Shown in pieces: positions 47,037-56,705 of a stretch of DNA of 64,000 bases. The notes below the pieces were generated by a model. It saw only the letters and a list, made by a program, of their open reading frames with translations, ran no database searches and was not told where the DNA came from. Made by a program: the position numbers and the translations under genes. Source of the DNA: Paenibacillaceae bacterium. GTDB lineage: Bacteria > Bacillota > Clostridia > Lachnospirales > Lachnospiraceae. How positions within the stretch are numbered: position 1 is the first letter of the stretch; each line of letters starts with the position of its first letter. Location of the stretch: positions 1 to 64,000 of the forward strand of contig SVDU01000009.1 in NCBI GenBank assembly GCA_015057705.1. Reading direction: 5' to 3'.

Positions 47037-48221
47037 CTAGTTTCCCTGATGTCTGATATAATCCTCATAAAGAGGAGACATACTGCGCAGTTTTGCTACG
47101 ATCTCCTTAATGGCTTCCACCACATAATCCATCTCTTCTCTGGTATTTACCTCATCAAGGGTCAGACGGAGGGAACCGTGTGCGATCTCATGAGGAAGGC
47201 CAATTGCCAGAAGTACATGAGACGGATCTAAAGAACCGGAAGTACATGCTGAACCGCTGGACCCGCAGATTCCTTTCATATCCAGCATGATCAGTAAGGA
47301 TTCACCCTCAATAAACTGGAAGGCAAAATTTACGTTATTGGAAAGGCGGCTTTTTCTGCTGCCGTTAATTCTGGTATATGGAACTTCTTTCATGACACGT
47401 TCCATTAAATATTCACGAAGCTCGGTTTCTTTGCGGGTTCTCTCTTCCATTCCTGCTACTGCAAGCTCTACCGCTTTTCCGAAACCTACAATTCCTGTTA
47501 CATTCTCTGTTCCTGCACGGCGCTTTCTTTCCTGACCGCCGCCATGAACAAAGGAACGGGACTTAACGCCTGTTCTGATATATAAAAATCCGATTCCCTT
47601 TGGTCCGTTAATCTTATGACCGCTGGCACTTAACATATCAATGTGGTATTCATCTACGTTAATCGGCACATGACCGAATGCCTGAACTGCATCCGTATGG
47701 AATAAGATCTTATGCTCTTTTGCTATCTCACCAATTTCCTTAATGGGTTCAATGGTGCCGATTTCGTTATTGGCAAACATGATAGAAATGAGGATGGTGT
47801 CAGGACGAATGGCTTTTTTCAGCTCGTCTAACTTTATGGAACCATTCTCATCTACATTCAGATAAGTGATATCAAAACCGCGTTTCTCCAGATATTCACA
47901 GGTGTGAAGCACGGCATGATGCTCGATTTTACTGGTAATGATGTGTTTTCCTTTGTCTGCATAGGCTTCTGCTGTTGCAATGAGAGCCCAGTTGTCGGAT
48001 TCAGAACCGCCGGCCGTGAAATAAATCTCGTTCGCCTTTGCTCCAAGAGAATTAGCTATCATTTCTCTGGAATCCTGAACCGCTTTCTTTGAGATACCGG
48101 AAAATTCGTATACGGATGATGGATTACCATAATATTCCGTAAAGTAAGGCAGCATGGCTTCTACGACCTCTGGTCTGGTTTTGGTCGTCGCTGCGTTGTC
48201 TAAATAAATCAGTTGCTTCAT
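47037..48221 (-). CDS. iscS: Cysteine desulfurase
   Basis: 394 residues, PLP enzyme. YLDNAATTKTRPEV, the PLP-Lys in SASGHKINGPKGIGF, HTDAVQAFGH, and the active Cys in GSSGSACTSGSLDPSHVL. Supplies sulfur to IscU and MnmA. First gene of the cluster, behind a sigma-A promoter with an overlapping Fur-like site. No IscR regulator gene is adjacent. Confidence 0.95.
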   Translation of the reverse strand: MKQLIYLDNAATTKTRPEVVEAMLPYFTEYYGNPSSVYEFSGISKKAVQDSREMIANSLGAKANEIYFTAGGSESDNWALIATAEAYADKGKHIITSKIEHHAVLHTCEYLEKRGFDITYLNVDENGSIKLDELKKAIRPDTILISIMFANNEIGTIEPIKEIGEIAKEHKILFHTDAVQAFGHVPINVDEYHIDMLSASGHKINGPKGIGFLYIRTGVKSRSFVHGGGQERKRRAGTENVTGIVGFGKAVELAVAGMEERTRKETELREYLMERVMKEVPYTRINGSRKSRLSNNVNFAFQFIEGESLLIMLDMKGICGSSGSACTSGSLDPSHVLLAIGLPHEIAHGSLRLTLDEVNTREEMDYVVEAIKEIVAKLRSMSPLYEDYIRHQGN

Positions 48222-48278
48222 ATTTGTTAGTTCCGCCTTTCTGTAGTTCTAAAGTTAAAAGCTTCATCTACATTTCCT

Positions 48279-48326
48279 ATTATACACACATTTCCTAGAA
48301 ATTCAATAGGAATGATTCTCATTATG
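48279..48326 (-). promoter_or_regulatory. Promoter and Fur-like box of the isc operon
   Basis: Minus strand TTGAAT (48301-48306), 16 bp, TATAAT (48279-48284). Directly upstream, 48308-48326 reads AGGAATGATTCTCATTATG, 14 of 19 positions of the classical Fur box. The same site is 65 bp before the start of the divergent flippase gene, so either gene could be its target. Confidence 0.5.
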
Positions 48327-48390
48327 ATTGTGTCATGAAGAAAGAACAATTTCCATATATTTATAATAATTCTCTTTTTCAGGAGATTTC

Positions 48391-49932
48391 ATGAATGATT
48401 CTCTAAAGATCCCCAGAAAACTTTCAAAAAGAAAATATGCGCTTCTGACCGGCACCCTTCTTCTAACGTCAGCCGGGCTCATCACGCGGGTGCTGGGCTT
48501 TTTTTACCGGATCTTTCTCTCCCGTACCATTGGAGCTGAGGGTCTGGGTATTTTTAATCTGATTCATCCGGTTTTTGGAATCTGCTTTGCACTTTGTGCA
48601 GGGTCCATTCAGACCGCCATCTCCCAGTCCGTAGCCGCTAATGTGAAGAAGGGCCGTTCTGTTTTTCGCAGCGGTCTCATTATTTCAGTGGCTATTTCGA
48701 TGATCCTTGCTTATCTTATTATTCAGTTTAAGGATTTTATCGCCAGTTCTATTTTGATGGAACCGCGCTGCGCGCCATTACTTACGTTTCTTGCCGTATC
48801 TGTTCCCTGCGCGGCGATTCATGCCTGTATCAACGGTTACTATTATGGTATGCAGCGTCCCTCTGTTCCGGCATTGGCACAGATCATGGAGCAGATCATA
48901 AGAATCGGCGCTGTTTTCCTCATTGCTGACATTATGATCCAGTCAGGAATTACCATTACTGTCCAGCTGGCAGTTATGGGACATTTGATCGGGGAGATTG
49001 CCTCTTCTCTCTTTACGGTTTTTGCCTACCGCTTTTTCCCGCCAAAAATGGCCAAAGATTTTGCTTATGATTCCTCCCATTTCAGCGAAACGGCTCCGGG
49101 ACTCCTTCACCTGGCAGTTCCTCTTATGGGAAACCGGCTGGTCTTAAATATTCTTGCCAGTGCAGAGGCCATACTGATTCCCAGCAGACTGCAGATGTCC
49201 GGTCTTTCCGATTCGGCCGCATTTTCCGTATACGGTGTATTAACCGGAATGGCACTGCCCTTTATTTTGTTCCCCTCCACCGTATTTAATTCCCTGGCCG
49301 TACTATTACTTCCTACTGTGGCAGAGGCCCAGTCTGAAGGGAATGAGAAACGGATCGGAACAGCAATTTCCATGTCTCTTCGTTACTGTATGTATGTGGG
49401 AATTCTCTGCATCGGAATTTTCACTTTATTTGGCAACGATCTGGGAGTCAGTGTGTTTAAAGACAGTTCTGCCGGACAATATATGACTGTGCTGGCATGG
49501 CTCTGCCCATTCCTTTACATGGCTACCACCATGGGAAGTATTTTAAACGGGCTGGGCAAAACCTCTATCACGTTCACCCAGAACGTCATTGCAATGACTC
49601 TCCGGCTCCTGTTTGTGCTTTTTGGTATCCCCCGGCTGGGAATATTTGCATACCTGGTAGGCGCTTTGGCAAGTGAACTGCTGCTGGCTTTCATGCATGT
49701 GCTGACCTTGAAGAAAATGGTGGAGTTTGTGTGGAATGCATGGGATATGATTGCAAAACCATCAGCACTTATGATACTGGCTATTGGAATCTATTATGCA
49801 GCCTGTTCCTTTATAGATCCATTTGGAGGCCTTCCTTTGTTTATAAAAACGGCATTACATATCTTGATTTTAAGCATCTTTTACCTGGTACTGCTGTTTG
49901 GAGCTCATATTATGAGGCACGGGGAGGAATAA
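48391..49932 (+). CDS. SpoVB-like oligosaccharide/lipid flippase
   Basis: 513 residues, about 14 membrane helices, MATE/MVF superfamily. The opening GTLLLTSAGLITRVLGFFYRIFLS and the GAEGLGIFNLIHPVF segment match stage V sporulation protein B and related polysaccharide exporters. It would move lipid-linked precursors across the membrane, possibly for spore cortex or surface glycan. Single gene. Confidence 0.88.
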   Translation: MNDSLKIPRKLSKRKYALLTGTLLLTSAGLITRVLGFFYRIFLSRTIGAEGLGIFNLIHPVFGICFALCAGSIQTAISQSVAANVKKGRSVFRSGLIISVAISMILAYLIIQFKDFIASSILMEPRCAPLLTFLAVSVPCAAIHACINGYYYGMQRPSVPALAQIMEQIIRIGAVFLIADIMIQSGITITVQLAVMGHLIGEIASSLFTVFAYRFFPPKMAKDFAYDSSHFSETAPGLLHLAVPLMGNRLVLNILASAEAILIPSRLQMSGLSDSAAFSVYGVLTGMALPFILFPSTVFNSLAVLLLPTVAEAQSEGNEKRIGTAISMSLRYCMYVGILCIGIFTLFGNDLGVSVFKDSSAGQYMTVLAWLCPFLYMATTMGSILNGLGKTSITFTQNVIAMTLRLLFVLFGIPRLGIFAYLVGALASELLLAFMHVLTLKKMVEFVWNAWDMIAKPSALMILAIGIYYAACSFIDPFGGLPLFIKTALHILILSIFYLVLLFGAHIMRHGEE

Positions 49933-50089
49933 CGGTATAAAGTACTGTTTTGCACTCCTTGCTTTGGATTTCATGGTATAGTATAATACTTAAATACAGC
50001 GAATAAATGTAATTCGCCAGATTGAATCTGAGATATAGAGTAATTTAATATAACGTAAGACAACGATACAAAAGGAGAATGCGAATCCC

Positions 50090-50776
50090 ATGGATATAAA
50101 AGAAGCCTGTTCCTGTACCCAGATTTTTCAAAACATATCAGAAAAATCAGCGGCGGCACTGATGGCCTGTGGAAGTCTGCGGCGTTTTCCAAAAGGATCA
50201 CACCTGTTTTGGGATAAAGAAATGAATCAGACGCTTTATATAGTAGTAACCGGATTCGTATCCCTTTATAAGATCAATTCCCAGGGAGAGAGAAAAACCA
50301 TTTTTCTATTGGGAAAAGGAGAATTGGTCAATGAGGAAGTTTTGCAGAATATGCCCGCATCCATTAACTGCGAGGCCTTTGAACCATCTTTGGTTCTGTG
50401 CTTTGGAAAGATGGATTTTTTAGAGGTCATGCGTCATGATTTTGAACTGACAAAACTGATTCTTGATTCCCTGGCTTTAAAAAACCGCCGCTTATACCGC
50501 CAGTTAAAAAATACCTCCAACTCCGTACATGGAGAAAAGAAGATCGCTGCCAAGCTGTGGCGGCTTTCCAAGGATTATGGCATTCCTGATGAGGAAGGAA
50601 CCTTAATCAATATGGATTTAAGCGTTACGTATCTGGCGGATATGCTGGGATCCAGACGGGAAACCGTATCCCGTCAGTTAAAGCATTTAACCGAGCAGGG
50701 GCTGGTCCGGGTCCAGCGGGGAAAATTTATTATCCCTGACAGAGACGCCCTGTCTGTTTTTTTTAAGTCACCGTGA
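50090..50776 (+). CDS. Crp/Fnr-family regulator upstream of the asr operon
   Basis: 228 residues. Cyclic-nucleotide-binding fold (about 15-130) and a C-terminal winged helix with VTYLADMLGSRRETVSRQLKHL. An N-terminal CSC pair and few other cysteines do not make an FNR-type 4Fe-4S site, so the effector is unknown. Lying just before FNT-asrABC on the same strand, it is the likely regulator of sulfite reduction. Confidence 0.88.
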   Translation: MDIKEACSCTQIFQNISEKSAAALMACGSLRRFPKGSHLFWDKEMNQTLYIVVTGFVSLYKINSQGERKTIFLLGKGELVNEEVLQNMPASINCEAFEPSLVLCFGKMDFLEVMRHDFELTKLILDSLALKNRRLYRQLKNTSNSVHGEKKIAAKLWRLSKDYGIPDEEGTLINMDLSVTYLADMLGSRRETVSRQLKHLTEQGLVRVQRGKFIIPDRDALSVFFKSP

Positions 50777-50798
50777 TTTTAATCACGGTGATTTTTTT
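50768..50798 (+). terminator. Terminator overlapping the Crp/Fnr stop codon
   Basis: Perfect 9-bp stem TCACCGTGA/TCACGGTGA (50768-50776 with 50783-50791) then seven T residues. It separates the regulator from the FNT-asr operon. Confidence 0.85.
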
Positions 50799-50859
50799 GT
50801 TTATTGATTATACTTGTTTTGTGGGTAGTTTGATAAAAAATAAACAAAGGAGGTTGTTT

Positions 50860-51627
50860 ATGTTTCAGGAAGAATATTTAATGTTAGCAAAAGCGGCGGA
50901 AAACAAATCAAAGTTTCTGAAAAAGAATCCTGTTGGATACTGGGTTGCGGCCATGCTGGCAGGTATTTATGTGGGTTTTGGAATTCTATTGATCTTCTCT
51001 GCCGGAGGGATGATTTCCAGTCAGCCTTACGTCAAGATTATTATGGGTGCATCCTTTGGCATTGCCCTCAGTCTTGTTGTAATGGCAGGAGCAGAACTGT
51101 TTACCGGCAATAATTTAGTAATGGCAGGCGGAATGTTCAGCGGTACAGTCACATTTTCGGAGTCTGTCAAGCTGTGGGTTGTCTGTTTACTTGGAAACTG
51201 GGCCGGTTCCATTCTCCTTGCACTTATGTTCTGGGGTGCCGGGCTGGCAAAGGGGCCAGCAGGGGAATTCATGGCAAATGCTGCTGCTGCAAAAATGGCA
51301 ATCCCCCTCATTCCTCTGTTTTTCAGAGCGGTTCTCTGTAACATCTTAGTCTGCCTTGCGATCTGGTGCAGTTTCCGCTGCAAATCAGAGAGCGGAAAAT
51401 TAATCATGGTGTTCTGGTGTCTTTTCGCATTTATAACAAGCGGTTACGAGCATAGTATTGCAAACATGACACTGCTTACAGTGGGAGTCTTAAGTCCTAA
51501 TGGTGCGGCTGTTTCCCTTTCCGGTTATTTTTACAATATTCTGGTTGTAACTCTTGGCAATATGGCAGGTGGAATTTTATTTACTGCTGTTCCCTATTAT
51601 CTGATTTCCGGAAAAAAGGAGGCTTAG
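50860..51627 (+). CDS. FNT-family anion channel of the asr operon (hydrosulfide-channel type)
   Basis: 255 residues from ATG 50860 (AAAGGAGG upstream; the in-frame ATG at 50773 would lie inside the terminator). Six predicted helices with ELFTGNNLVMAGGMFSG and the GYEHSIANMTLL signature with its gating His. FNT channels coupled to asrABC in Clostridioides difficile pass hydrosulfide; the same job, release of the HS- product or uptake of sulfite, is inferred here. The next gene starts 1 bp later. Confidence 0.88.
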   Translation: MFQEEYLMLAKAAENKSKFLKKNPVGYWVAAMLAGIYVGFGILLIFSAGGMISSQPYVKIIMGASFGIALSLVVMAGAELFTGNNLVMAGGMFSGTVTFSESVKLWVVCLLGNWAGSILLALMFWGAGLAKGPAGEFMANAAAAKMAIPLIPLFFRAVLCNILVCLAIWCSFRCKSESGKLIMVFWCLFAFITSGYEHSIANMTLLTVGVLSPNGAAVSLSGYFYNILVVTLGNMAGGILFTAVPYYLISGKKEA

Positions 51628-51628
51628 C

Positions 51629-52648
51629 ATGGGATATATCCTTAATACAAAAGAGGTCAACGAAGTGTTTCAAAACTGGAAAAAGGATTCCGTCATCTAT
51701 GCTCCCATGCTGATGAAGAACGGAGGTGCTTTTTCCGATACGGACTCTGTTCACTATGGAGAAATTCAGTCCATTGACGAAATCGTATTTGACCAGAAAT
51801 CCGACTTTTCTTTTAAAGAAATACTTCTTCCCATCTCGGAGACCTTATTTTATTTTACGGAAGATTCGGTAAAGGAACCGGAAGCCCCTGTGAAGCAGGC
51901 AATTATTTTTCTGCGCAGCTGCGATCTTCATGCGGTGAAACGCTTAGATACCATGTATCTCCATAACGGGGCTGAAGACCCTTATTATAAACGTCTTCGG
52001 GACCGGGTGAAATTCGTACTTATGGGGTGTAAGGACTCCTTTGAGAGCTGTTTCTGTGTTGATATGGGTACCAATCGTTCAGACGACTACCATGCTTCCA
52101 TGGAACTGTGGGAAGACGGGGTGAGAATTGATAATAAAAATCCGGAATGGGATGAGTTATTTGCTGCCAACTGTTCAAAACAGGCAGATGTAACCCCTTC
52201 TTACGTAACCGAGACTGAAACACAAGTCAACATCCCTGATTCTCTTTCCTTAGATGTCATGAAGTCATCCATGTGGAAACAATATGACAACCGCTGCATC
52301 AACTGCGGACGGTGTAATTTTGTATGTCCAACCTGTACCTGTTTTACCATGCAGGATATTTTCTATACCGATAACGGCAAAGTCGGAGAACGCCGCAGAG
52401 TATGGGCGTCCTGTATGACAGATGGTTTTACTGATGTAGCAGGCGGCGGAAGCTATCGCCAGAACAACGGACAGCGCATGCGCTTTAAGGTTCTTCACAA
52501 AGTATATGACTACAAGAAACGCAATGGGATTCATATGTGCGTAGGCTGTGGCCGGTGCGACGACGTGTGCCCGGAGTACATCTCATTTTCCCACTGCATC
52601 AATCAGCTGGAGGATGCCATGAAGGAGGTAAATGGAAATGAATCATAA
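51629..52648 (+). CDS. asrA: Anaerobic sulfite reductase subunit A
   Basis: 339 residues. Ferredoxin-like electron carrier subunit with two C-terminal 4Fe-4S motifs, CINCGRCNFVCPTCTC and CVGCGRCDDVCPEY. The N-terminal region is typical of AsrA/HydB-type beta subunits. Passes electrons from AsrB to AsrC. Confidence 0.94.
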   Translation: MGYILNTKEVNEVFQNWKKDSVIYAPMLMKNGGAFSDTDSVHYGEIQSIDEIVFDQKSDFSFKEILLPISETLFYFTEDSVKEPEAPVKQAIIFLRSCDLHAVKRLDTMYLHNGAEDPYYKRLRDRVKFVLMGCKDSFESCFCVDMGTNRSDDYHASMELWEDGVRIDNKNPEWDELFAANCSKQADVTPSYVTETETQVNIPDSLSLDVMKSSMWKQYDNRCINCGRCNFVCPTCTCFTMQDIFYTDNGKVGERRRVWASCMTDGFTDVAGGGSYRQNNGQRMRFKVLHKVYDYKKRNGIHMCVGCGRCDDVCPEYISFSHCINQLEDAMKEVNGNES

Positions 52649-53432
52649 CGAATATCTTCCTTTCCGTTCTGAAATCAAGGAGGTAATCCGCCATACGGAC
52701 ATTGAATACACATTCCGCATGGCTTATCACGGAGACGTAAAACCGGGTCAGTTTTTCGAGGTTTCCATTCCTAAGTTCGGGGAAGCGCCCATTTCTGTCA
52801 GCGGCATCCGGGAGGATTCCGTAGATTTAACCATTCGCCGGGTAGGTAAGGTGACAGGAGAAATCTTTGAACGTTATCAGGGAGACAGCCTGTTTTTAAG
52901 AGGACCTTACGGCAATGGATTTGATATGGAAAATTTCCGGGGAAAAGAGCTTCTTATCATAGCAGGCGGAACCGGACTTTCTCCTGTAAAGGGTGTGGTT
53001 GATTATTTTTCCAGTCATATGGAAGAAACAAAGGGCATGACACTCATTGCCGGATTTAAGACACCCAAAGACATTCTCTTTCTGGAGGACTTTGGCAAAT
53101 GGAAGCAGGCAATGGAAGTCATTCTGACTGTGGATTGTGCAGATGATGACACGGCCTGCCAGATCGGACTGGTCACCCAGTATATACCAAAATTAAAGTT
53201 GAAAAACAAAGAAGAAACCACTGCAATTGTGGTGGGGCCTCCAGCCATGATGCGCTTTACCACTCAGGGACTTCTTGATATTGGACTGAAGGAAGAAAAT
53301 ATCTGGATATCCCATGAACGGAAAATGTGCTGCGGAATCGGCAAATGCGGACACTGTAAAATTGATGACACCTATGTGTGCCTGGACGGACCTGTCTTTC
53401 CATTTACCAAAGGCCGCAAACTCTTGGATTAG
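52638..53432 (+). CDS. asrB: Anaerobic sulfite reductase subunit B
   Basis: 264 residues from ATG 52638 (AAGGAGG 9 bp upstream; the ATG at 52632 is too close). NAD(P)H-FAD reductase fold: RRVGKVTGEIFE and LRGPYGNGF for flavin, IIAGGTGLSPVKG for nucleotide, and a C-terminal 2Fe-2S site in CCGIGKCGHCKIDD. Overlaps the end of asrA by 11 bp. Confidence 0.94.
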   Translation: MNHNEYLPFRSEIKEVIRHTDIEYTFRMAYHGDVKPGQFFEVSIPKFGEAPISVSGIREDSVDLTIRRVGKVTGEIFERYQGDSLFLRGPYGNGFDMENFRGKELLIIAGGTGLSPVKGVVDYFSSHMEETKGMTLIAGFKTPKDILFLEDFGKWKQAMEVILTVDCADDDTACQIGLVTQYIPKLKLKNKEETTAIVVGPPAMMRFTTQGLLDIGLKEENIWISHERKMCCGIGKCGHCKIDDTYVCLDGPVFPFTKGRKLLD

Positions 53433-53447
53433 AAAGGGGAACGTCTA

Positions 53448-54410
53448 ATGGATATTAACACAAAGGAACTGAAAAAAAATGCTTTCCGGGTAACGAAACA
53501 CAGAGGTCTTACAGCCTCCCGCGTCCGGGTTCCAGGCGGTTATCTGGAAGCCAGATTTTTATCTATGATTCAGAATATTGCTGATACTTACGGCAATGGC
53601 ACCGTACACATTACCTCCAGACAGGGTTTTGAGATTCCTGGAATCCCATTTGCGGATATTCCAAAGGTCAATGCCCTCCTGCAGCCGATTATTGAAGGAC
53701 TGGGTATTAACCAGGAAAAATCGGGAGAGGGCTACAGCGCTGCCGGAACCCGGAATATAACCGCATGCATCGGCAACAACGTCTGCCCTTATGCCTGCTA
53801 TAATACGGCGGATTTTGCAAAGAAAATAGAGAAAGCCATTTTCCCGAACAATCTCCATTTTAAGGTTGCATTAACCGGCTGCCCCAACGACTGTGCCAAG
53901 GTGCGGATGCATGATTTCGGCATTATGGGAATGACACTCCCCCACTACGATGCAGACCGCTGTGTCAACTGCGGCGCCTGCGTGAAAGCATGCAAACGGA
54001 AATCTACCGGAGCTCTGGAAACAGTAAACTGTAAGGTAACCCGCAATCATGAAACCTGCATCGGCTGCGGGGAATGTGTACTTGCCTGCCCTACCAGAGC
54101 CTGGACCAGAAGTCAGGAGAAGTTTTACCGCCTCACCCTGCTTGGACGTACCGGAAAGAAAAATCCCCGTTTGGGGGAGGATTTCATCAAATGGGCAGAT
54201 GAGGACAGCATTTTAAAAATTATTTTAAATACTTATGATTATGTGACAAAATACATTGATACCACTGCTCCCGGCGGAAAGGAACATATCGGATATATTG
54301 TGGACCGGACCGGATTTGAGGAATTCTACCGTTGGGCAATGAAAGATGTGACTTTGCCGGAAGAAGCAGATGTTTATAAGCCGCTTTACTGGAAGGGCGT
54401 CAAATATTAG
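53448..54410 (+). CDS. asrC: Anaerobic sulfite reductase subunit C (siroheme subunit)
   Basis: 320 residues. Siroheme/4Fe-4S ligands in CIGNNVCPYACYNT and TGCPNDCAKVR, plus two ferredoxin clusters CVNCGACVKACKR and CIGCGECVLACPTR. Performs the six-electron reduction of sulfite to sulfide. The RVRVPGG and RQGFEIPGIP segments fit the nitrite/sulfite reductase substrate half-domain. Confidence 0.95.
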   Translation: MDINTKELKKNAFRVTKHRGLTASRVRVPGGYLEARFLSMIQNIADTYGNGTVHITSRQGFEIPGIPFADIPKVNALLQPIIEGLGINQEKSGEGYSAAGTRNITACIGNNVCPYACYNTADFAKKIEKAIFPNNLHFKVALTGCPNDCAKVRMHDFGIMGMTLPHYDADRCVNCGACVKACKRKSTGALETVNCKVTRNHETCIGCGECVLACPTRAWTRSQEKFYRLTLLGRTGKKNPRLGEDFIKWADEDSILKIILNTYDYVTKYIDTTAPGGKEHIGYIVDRTGFEEFYRWAMKDVTLPEEADVYKPLYWKGVKY

Positions 54411-54418
54411 AAAACGAT

Positions 54419-54468
54419 AAAAGCATGACCGGAACCCATACTCGTGGATTCAGGCCATGCTTTTATGC
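54419..54468 (+). terminator. Bidirectional terminator after asrC
   Basis: AAAAGCATG/CATGCTTTT stem (54419-54427 with 54456-54464), extended inward by GACCGGAACCCA against TGGATTCAGG. Confidence 0.65.
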
Positions 54469-54474
54469 CGTTGC

Positions 54475-54810
54475 CTAATTTTTATCCTGAAACAGATTAT
54501 TTAAAATAGTAATTATGAAAGCGGCAATCAGCGAATTAAGAAAGCCACCCATACTTATATTTTCAACAAGGGAATCTGCAATCATGATCGTCCAAGCGTT
54601 TACAATAAAGCTGAATAAGCCTAACGTCAGCAAATTGGCCGGTAATGTAATGAGCATAAGAAACGGCTTTATGATCAGGTTCACAAGCAAAAGTACCATG
54701 CCCATAATAAGCAGTGCGCCTAAACTTCCAATATAAACCGAGTTAAATATAAATGACATCAGATAAATGGCTAATACAATTGAAATATACTTTATAAATA
54801 GTTTCATCAT
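54475..54810 (-). CDS. Small membrane protein, YvlD/phage-holin 4 family
   Basis: 111 residues with about four hydrophobic segments; LLVNLIIKPFLMLITLPANLLTLGLFSFIVNAW is the family core (broken here into helices by Pro residues). YvlD-type proteins are associated with envelope stress in Firmicutes; the holin name comes from distant similarity. Single gene. Confidence 0.8.
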   Translation of the reverse strand: MMKLFIKYISIVLAIYLMSFIFNSVYIGSLGALLIMGMVLLLVNLIIKPFLMLITLPANLLTLGLFSFIVNAWTIMIADSLVENISMGGFLNSLIAAFIITILNNLFQDKN

Positions 54811-54933
54811 TTTCCCTCCAGTAAACTCTATTTTACCTGCATCGGTTCCTGATGTTAAATTATATATGATTCCTGGCTATAAATGCAAGTTACTTTCTAT
54901 CTTCCATGACTCCCACTGTATTTCTTTAAAATA

Positions 54934-54953
54934 TCTGTTATAATTATAACAGA
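54934..54953. promoter_or_regulatory. Perfect 20-bp palindrome before the LytS-like gene
   Basis: TCTGTTATAATTATAACAGA is fully self-complementary and contains TATAAT, so it overlaps a probable -10 element 31 bp before the ATG at 54984. It is a likely operator; the -35 is weak. Confidence 0.55.
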
Positions 54954-54983
54954 ATTTTAACAGCCAGTATAAGGGGGAAACTT

Positions 54984-56705
54984 ATGTCAAGTGCTATGTT
55001 TTTCAGTCTGCTTTTAAATATCGGTCTTCTGGTTCTGATCGCTACCCTTCTTACCAAAATCCCCATTGTAAGGAGCATGCTCCTTTATGATATGCATTCC
55101 GCCGGCTGCGGAATCATGCTTGCCATCTTATTCGGTTTAATCAGCATTATATCAACCTACACAGGTGTTCGCACCCAGGGAGCAATTGTCAACACCCGGG
55201 TAATCGGAGTGCTGGCTGCAGGCCTTTTAGGTGGCCCATATGTGGGAATCGGTGCAGCCTTAATTGGAGGAATTCACCGTTATCTGTTTGACATCGGTGG
55301 ATTTACCGCAGCAGCCTGTGCTGTCTCCACTCTGGTTGAGGGGCTTGCAGGTTCCTTGTTCTCCAGCCGGTTTAAAGCCGGAAAAATGGGCAGCTCCAGT
55401 GTTTTTATTCTCACGGTTTTTGTAGAATTTCTTCAGATGATGATTATTCTGCTTATTTCACGGCCCTTTTCTGCAGCAGTCCAGCTTGTAAAGCTGATCT
55501 CACTCCCCATGATGACCATGAACGCACTTGGAATGTTAGTATTTCTAGGCACTTTTAATATGGTGTTTTTGGAGGAAGACAGTCAGTTTGCTGAACGTAT
55601 GCGGCTGGCTCTTGGAATCGTGGAACAAAGTCTTCCCCATCTTCGCAAAGGCTTATACAGTATAAAGGATATGCAGGCTGCTGCTGAAATTATTTTTCAG
55701 TCCACCAGCTGCGCCGCCATACTTATAACAGATACCGAAAAAATAATAAGCAGGAAAGCCAACTTGGAGCTGAAGGATATGAATGAGGATACAGTTCTTC
55801 TCCCAATACTGGCGTCCATCCACGACGGGAAACCAACCATTTTTCATTATGCCAGAAAAGGGGAACCACTTTATTCCATTTTGAAAAACCATATTATTGT
55901 GGCTGCTCCCATTATTGAAATGAATCAGGTTATGGGAAGTCTGACCATGATAATAAAAAAGCACTGGCAACAGTCCCAGTCTGATTTAAATTTTGCCTCG
56001 GAACTTGCAAGGCTTTTTTCCACTCAGTTTGAGCTGTCTGAACTGGAATACCAGAAAAAATTACGGCGTAAGGCAGAATTAAAAGCTTTGCAGTCTCAGG
56101 TCAATCCCCATTTCCTTTATAATTCTCTCAACACCATCTCCTACGTCTGCCGGGACAATCCGGACAGAGCAAGAGAACTGCTTCTTACTTTGTCTTCCTA
56201 TTACAGACAGACACTGGAGCACAATTCCTACATGCACACACTTAAGACAGAACTTATGCATATTACCAGATATCTTGAATTGGAAAAAGCCAGATTTGAA
56301 GAAAAGCTTCATATAGAAATAATAACGGACGAAAAAACAAACTGCCTGATTCCGGCGTTCATCCTTCAGCCCCTGGTAGAAAATGCAATCCGCTATGGTT
56401 TTGATAAAAGTGCAAATCGCTATGTATCCATCTGCGCCTGTATGGAGGGAGCATTTACAAAGATCTCCGTTTCCGATAAAGGACCCGGAATTCCAGAAAC
56501 AGTCATTAAGCATCTGTATGATGGAGAACATTACGGGGGAGTTGGACTGGAAAATGTCCATAAACGGCTAAAAAGCATTTATGGACAGGAACACGGACTT
56601 CATATTGAAAGTTCTGATTCCGGTTCTGACATCTTTTTTACCATTCCGGTCTCTCCAGAATCAAAATACGAAGGGGGATTCAATTATGAAAATTGCTGTG
56701 ATTGA
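54984..56705 (+). CDS. LytS-type sensor histidine kinase
   Basis: 573 residues. 5TM-5TMR_LYT membrane sensor (about 1-205, with NTRVIGVLAAGLLGGPYVGIG), a GAF domain (about 220-350), then a His_kinase domain with the phospho-His in QVNPHFLYNSLNTI and an ATPase with LVENAIRYGF and GGVGLENVHKRL. Paired with the LytTR regulator that overlaps its 3' end by 20 bp. With the CstA-family gene next door it resembles BtsS-BtsR-BtsT pyruvate sensing of enterobacteria and LytST in bacilli; the ligand is inferred. Confidence 0.9.
   Translation: MSSAMFFSLLLNIGLLVLIATLLTKIPIVRSMLLYDMHSAGCGIMLAILFGLISIISTYTGVRTQGAIVNTRVIGVLAAGLLGGPYVGIGAALIGGIHRYLFDIGGFTAAACAVSTLVEGLAGSLFSSRFKAGKMGSSSVFILTVFVEFLQMMIILLISRPFSAAVQLVKLISLPMMTMNALGMLVFLGTFNMVFLEEDSQFAERMRLALGIVEQSLPHLRKGLYSIKDMQAAAEIIFQSTSCAAILITDTEKIISRKANLELKDMNEDTVLLPILASIHDGKPTIFHYARKGEPLYSILKNHIIVAAPIIEMNQVMGSLTMIIKKHWQQSQSDLNFASELARLFSTQFELSELEYQKKLRRKAELKALQSQVNPHFLYNSLNTISYVCRDNPDRARELLLTLSSYYRQTLEHNSYMHTLKTELMHITRYLELEKARFEEKLHIEIITDEKTNCLIPAFILQPLVENAIRYGFDKSANRYVSICACMEGAFTKISVSDKGPGIPETVIKHLYDGEHYGGVGLENVHKRLKSIYGQEHGLHIESSDSGSDIFFTIPVSPESKYEGGFNYENCCD

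Noticed and set aside
46558-48221. Naming iscU/iscS as nifU/nifS of the nitrogenase cluster
   Set aside because: They lie beside mnmA far from the nif-accessory operon, and the NifU-specific C-terminal domain is missing; a housekeeping isc role fits better.
54934-54953. PerR box reading of the palindrome
   Set aside because: The PerR consensus has a one-base centre between TTATAAT and ATTATAA; this site has a different spacing, so it is kept as an unassigned operator.
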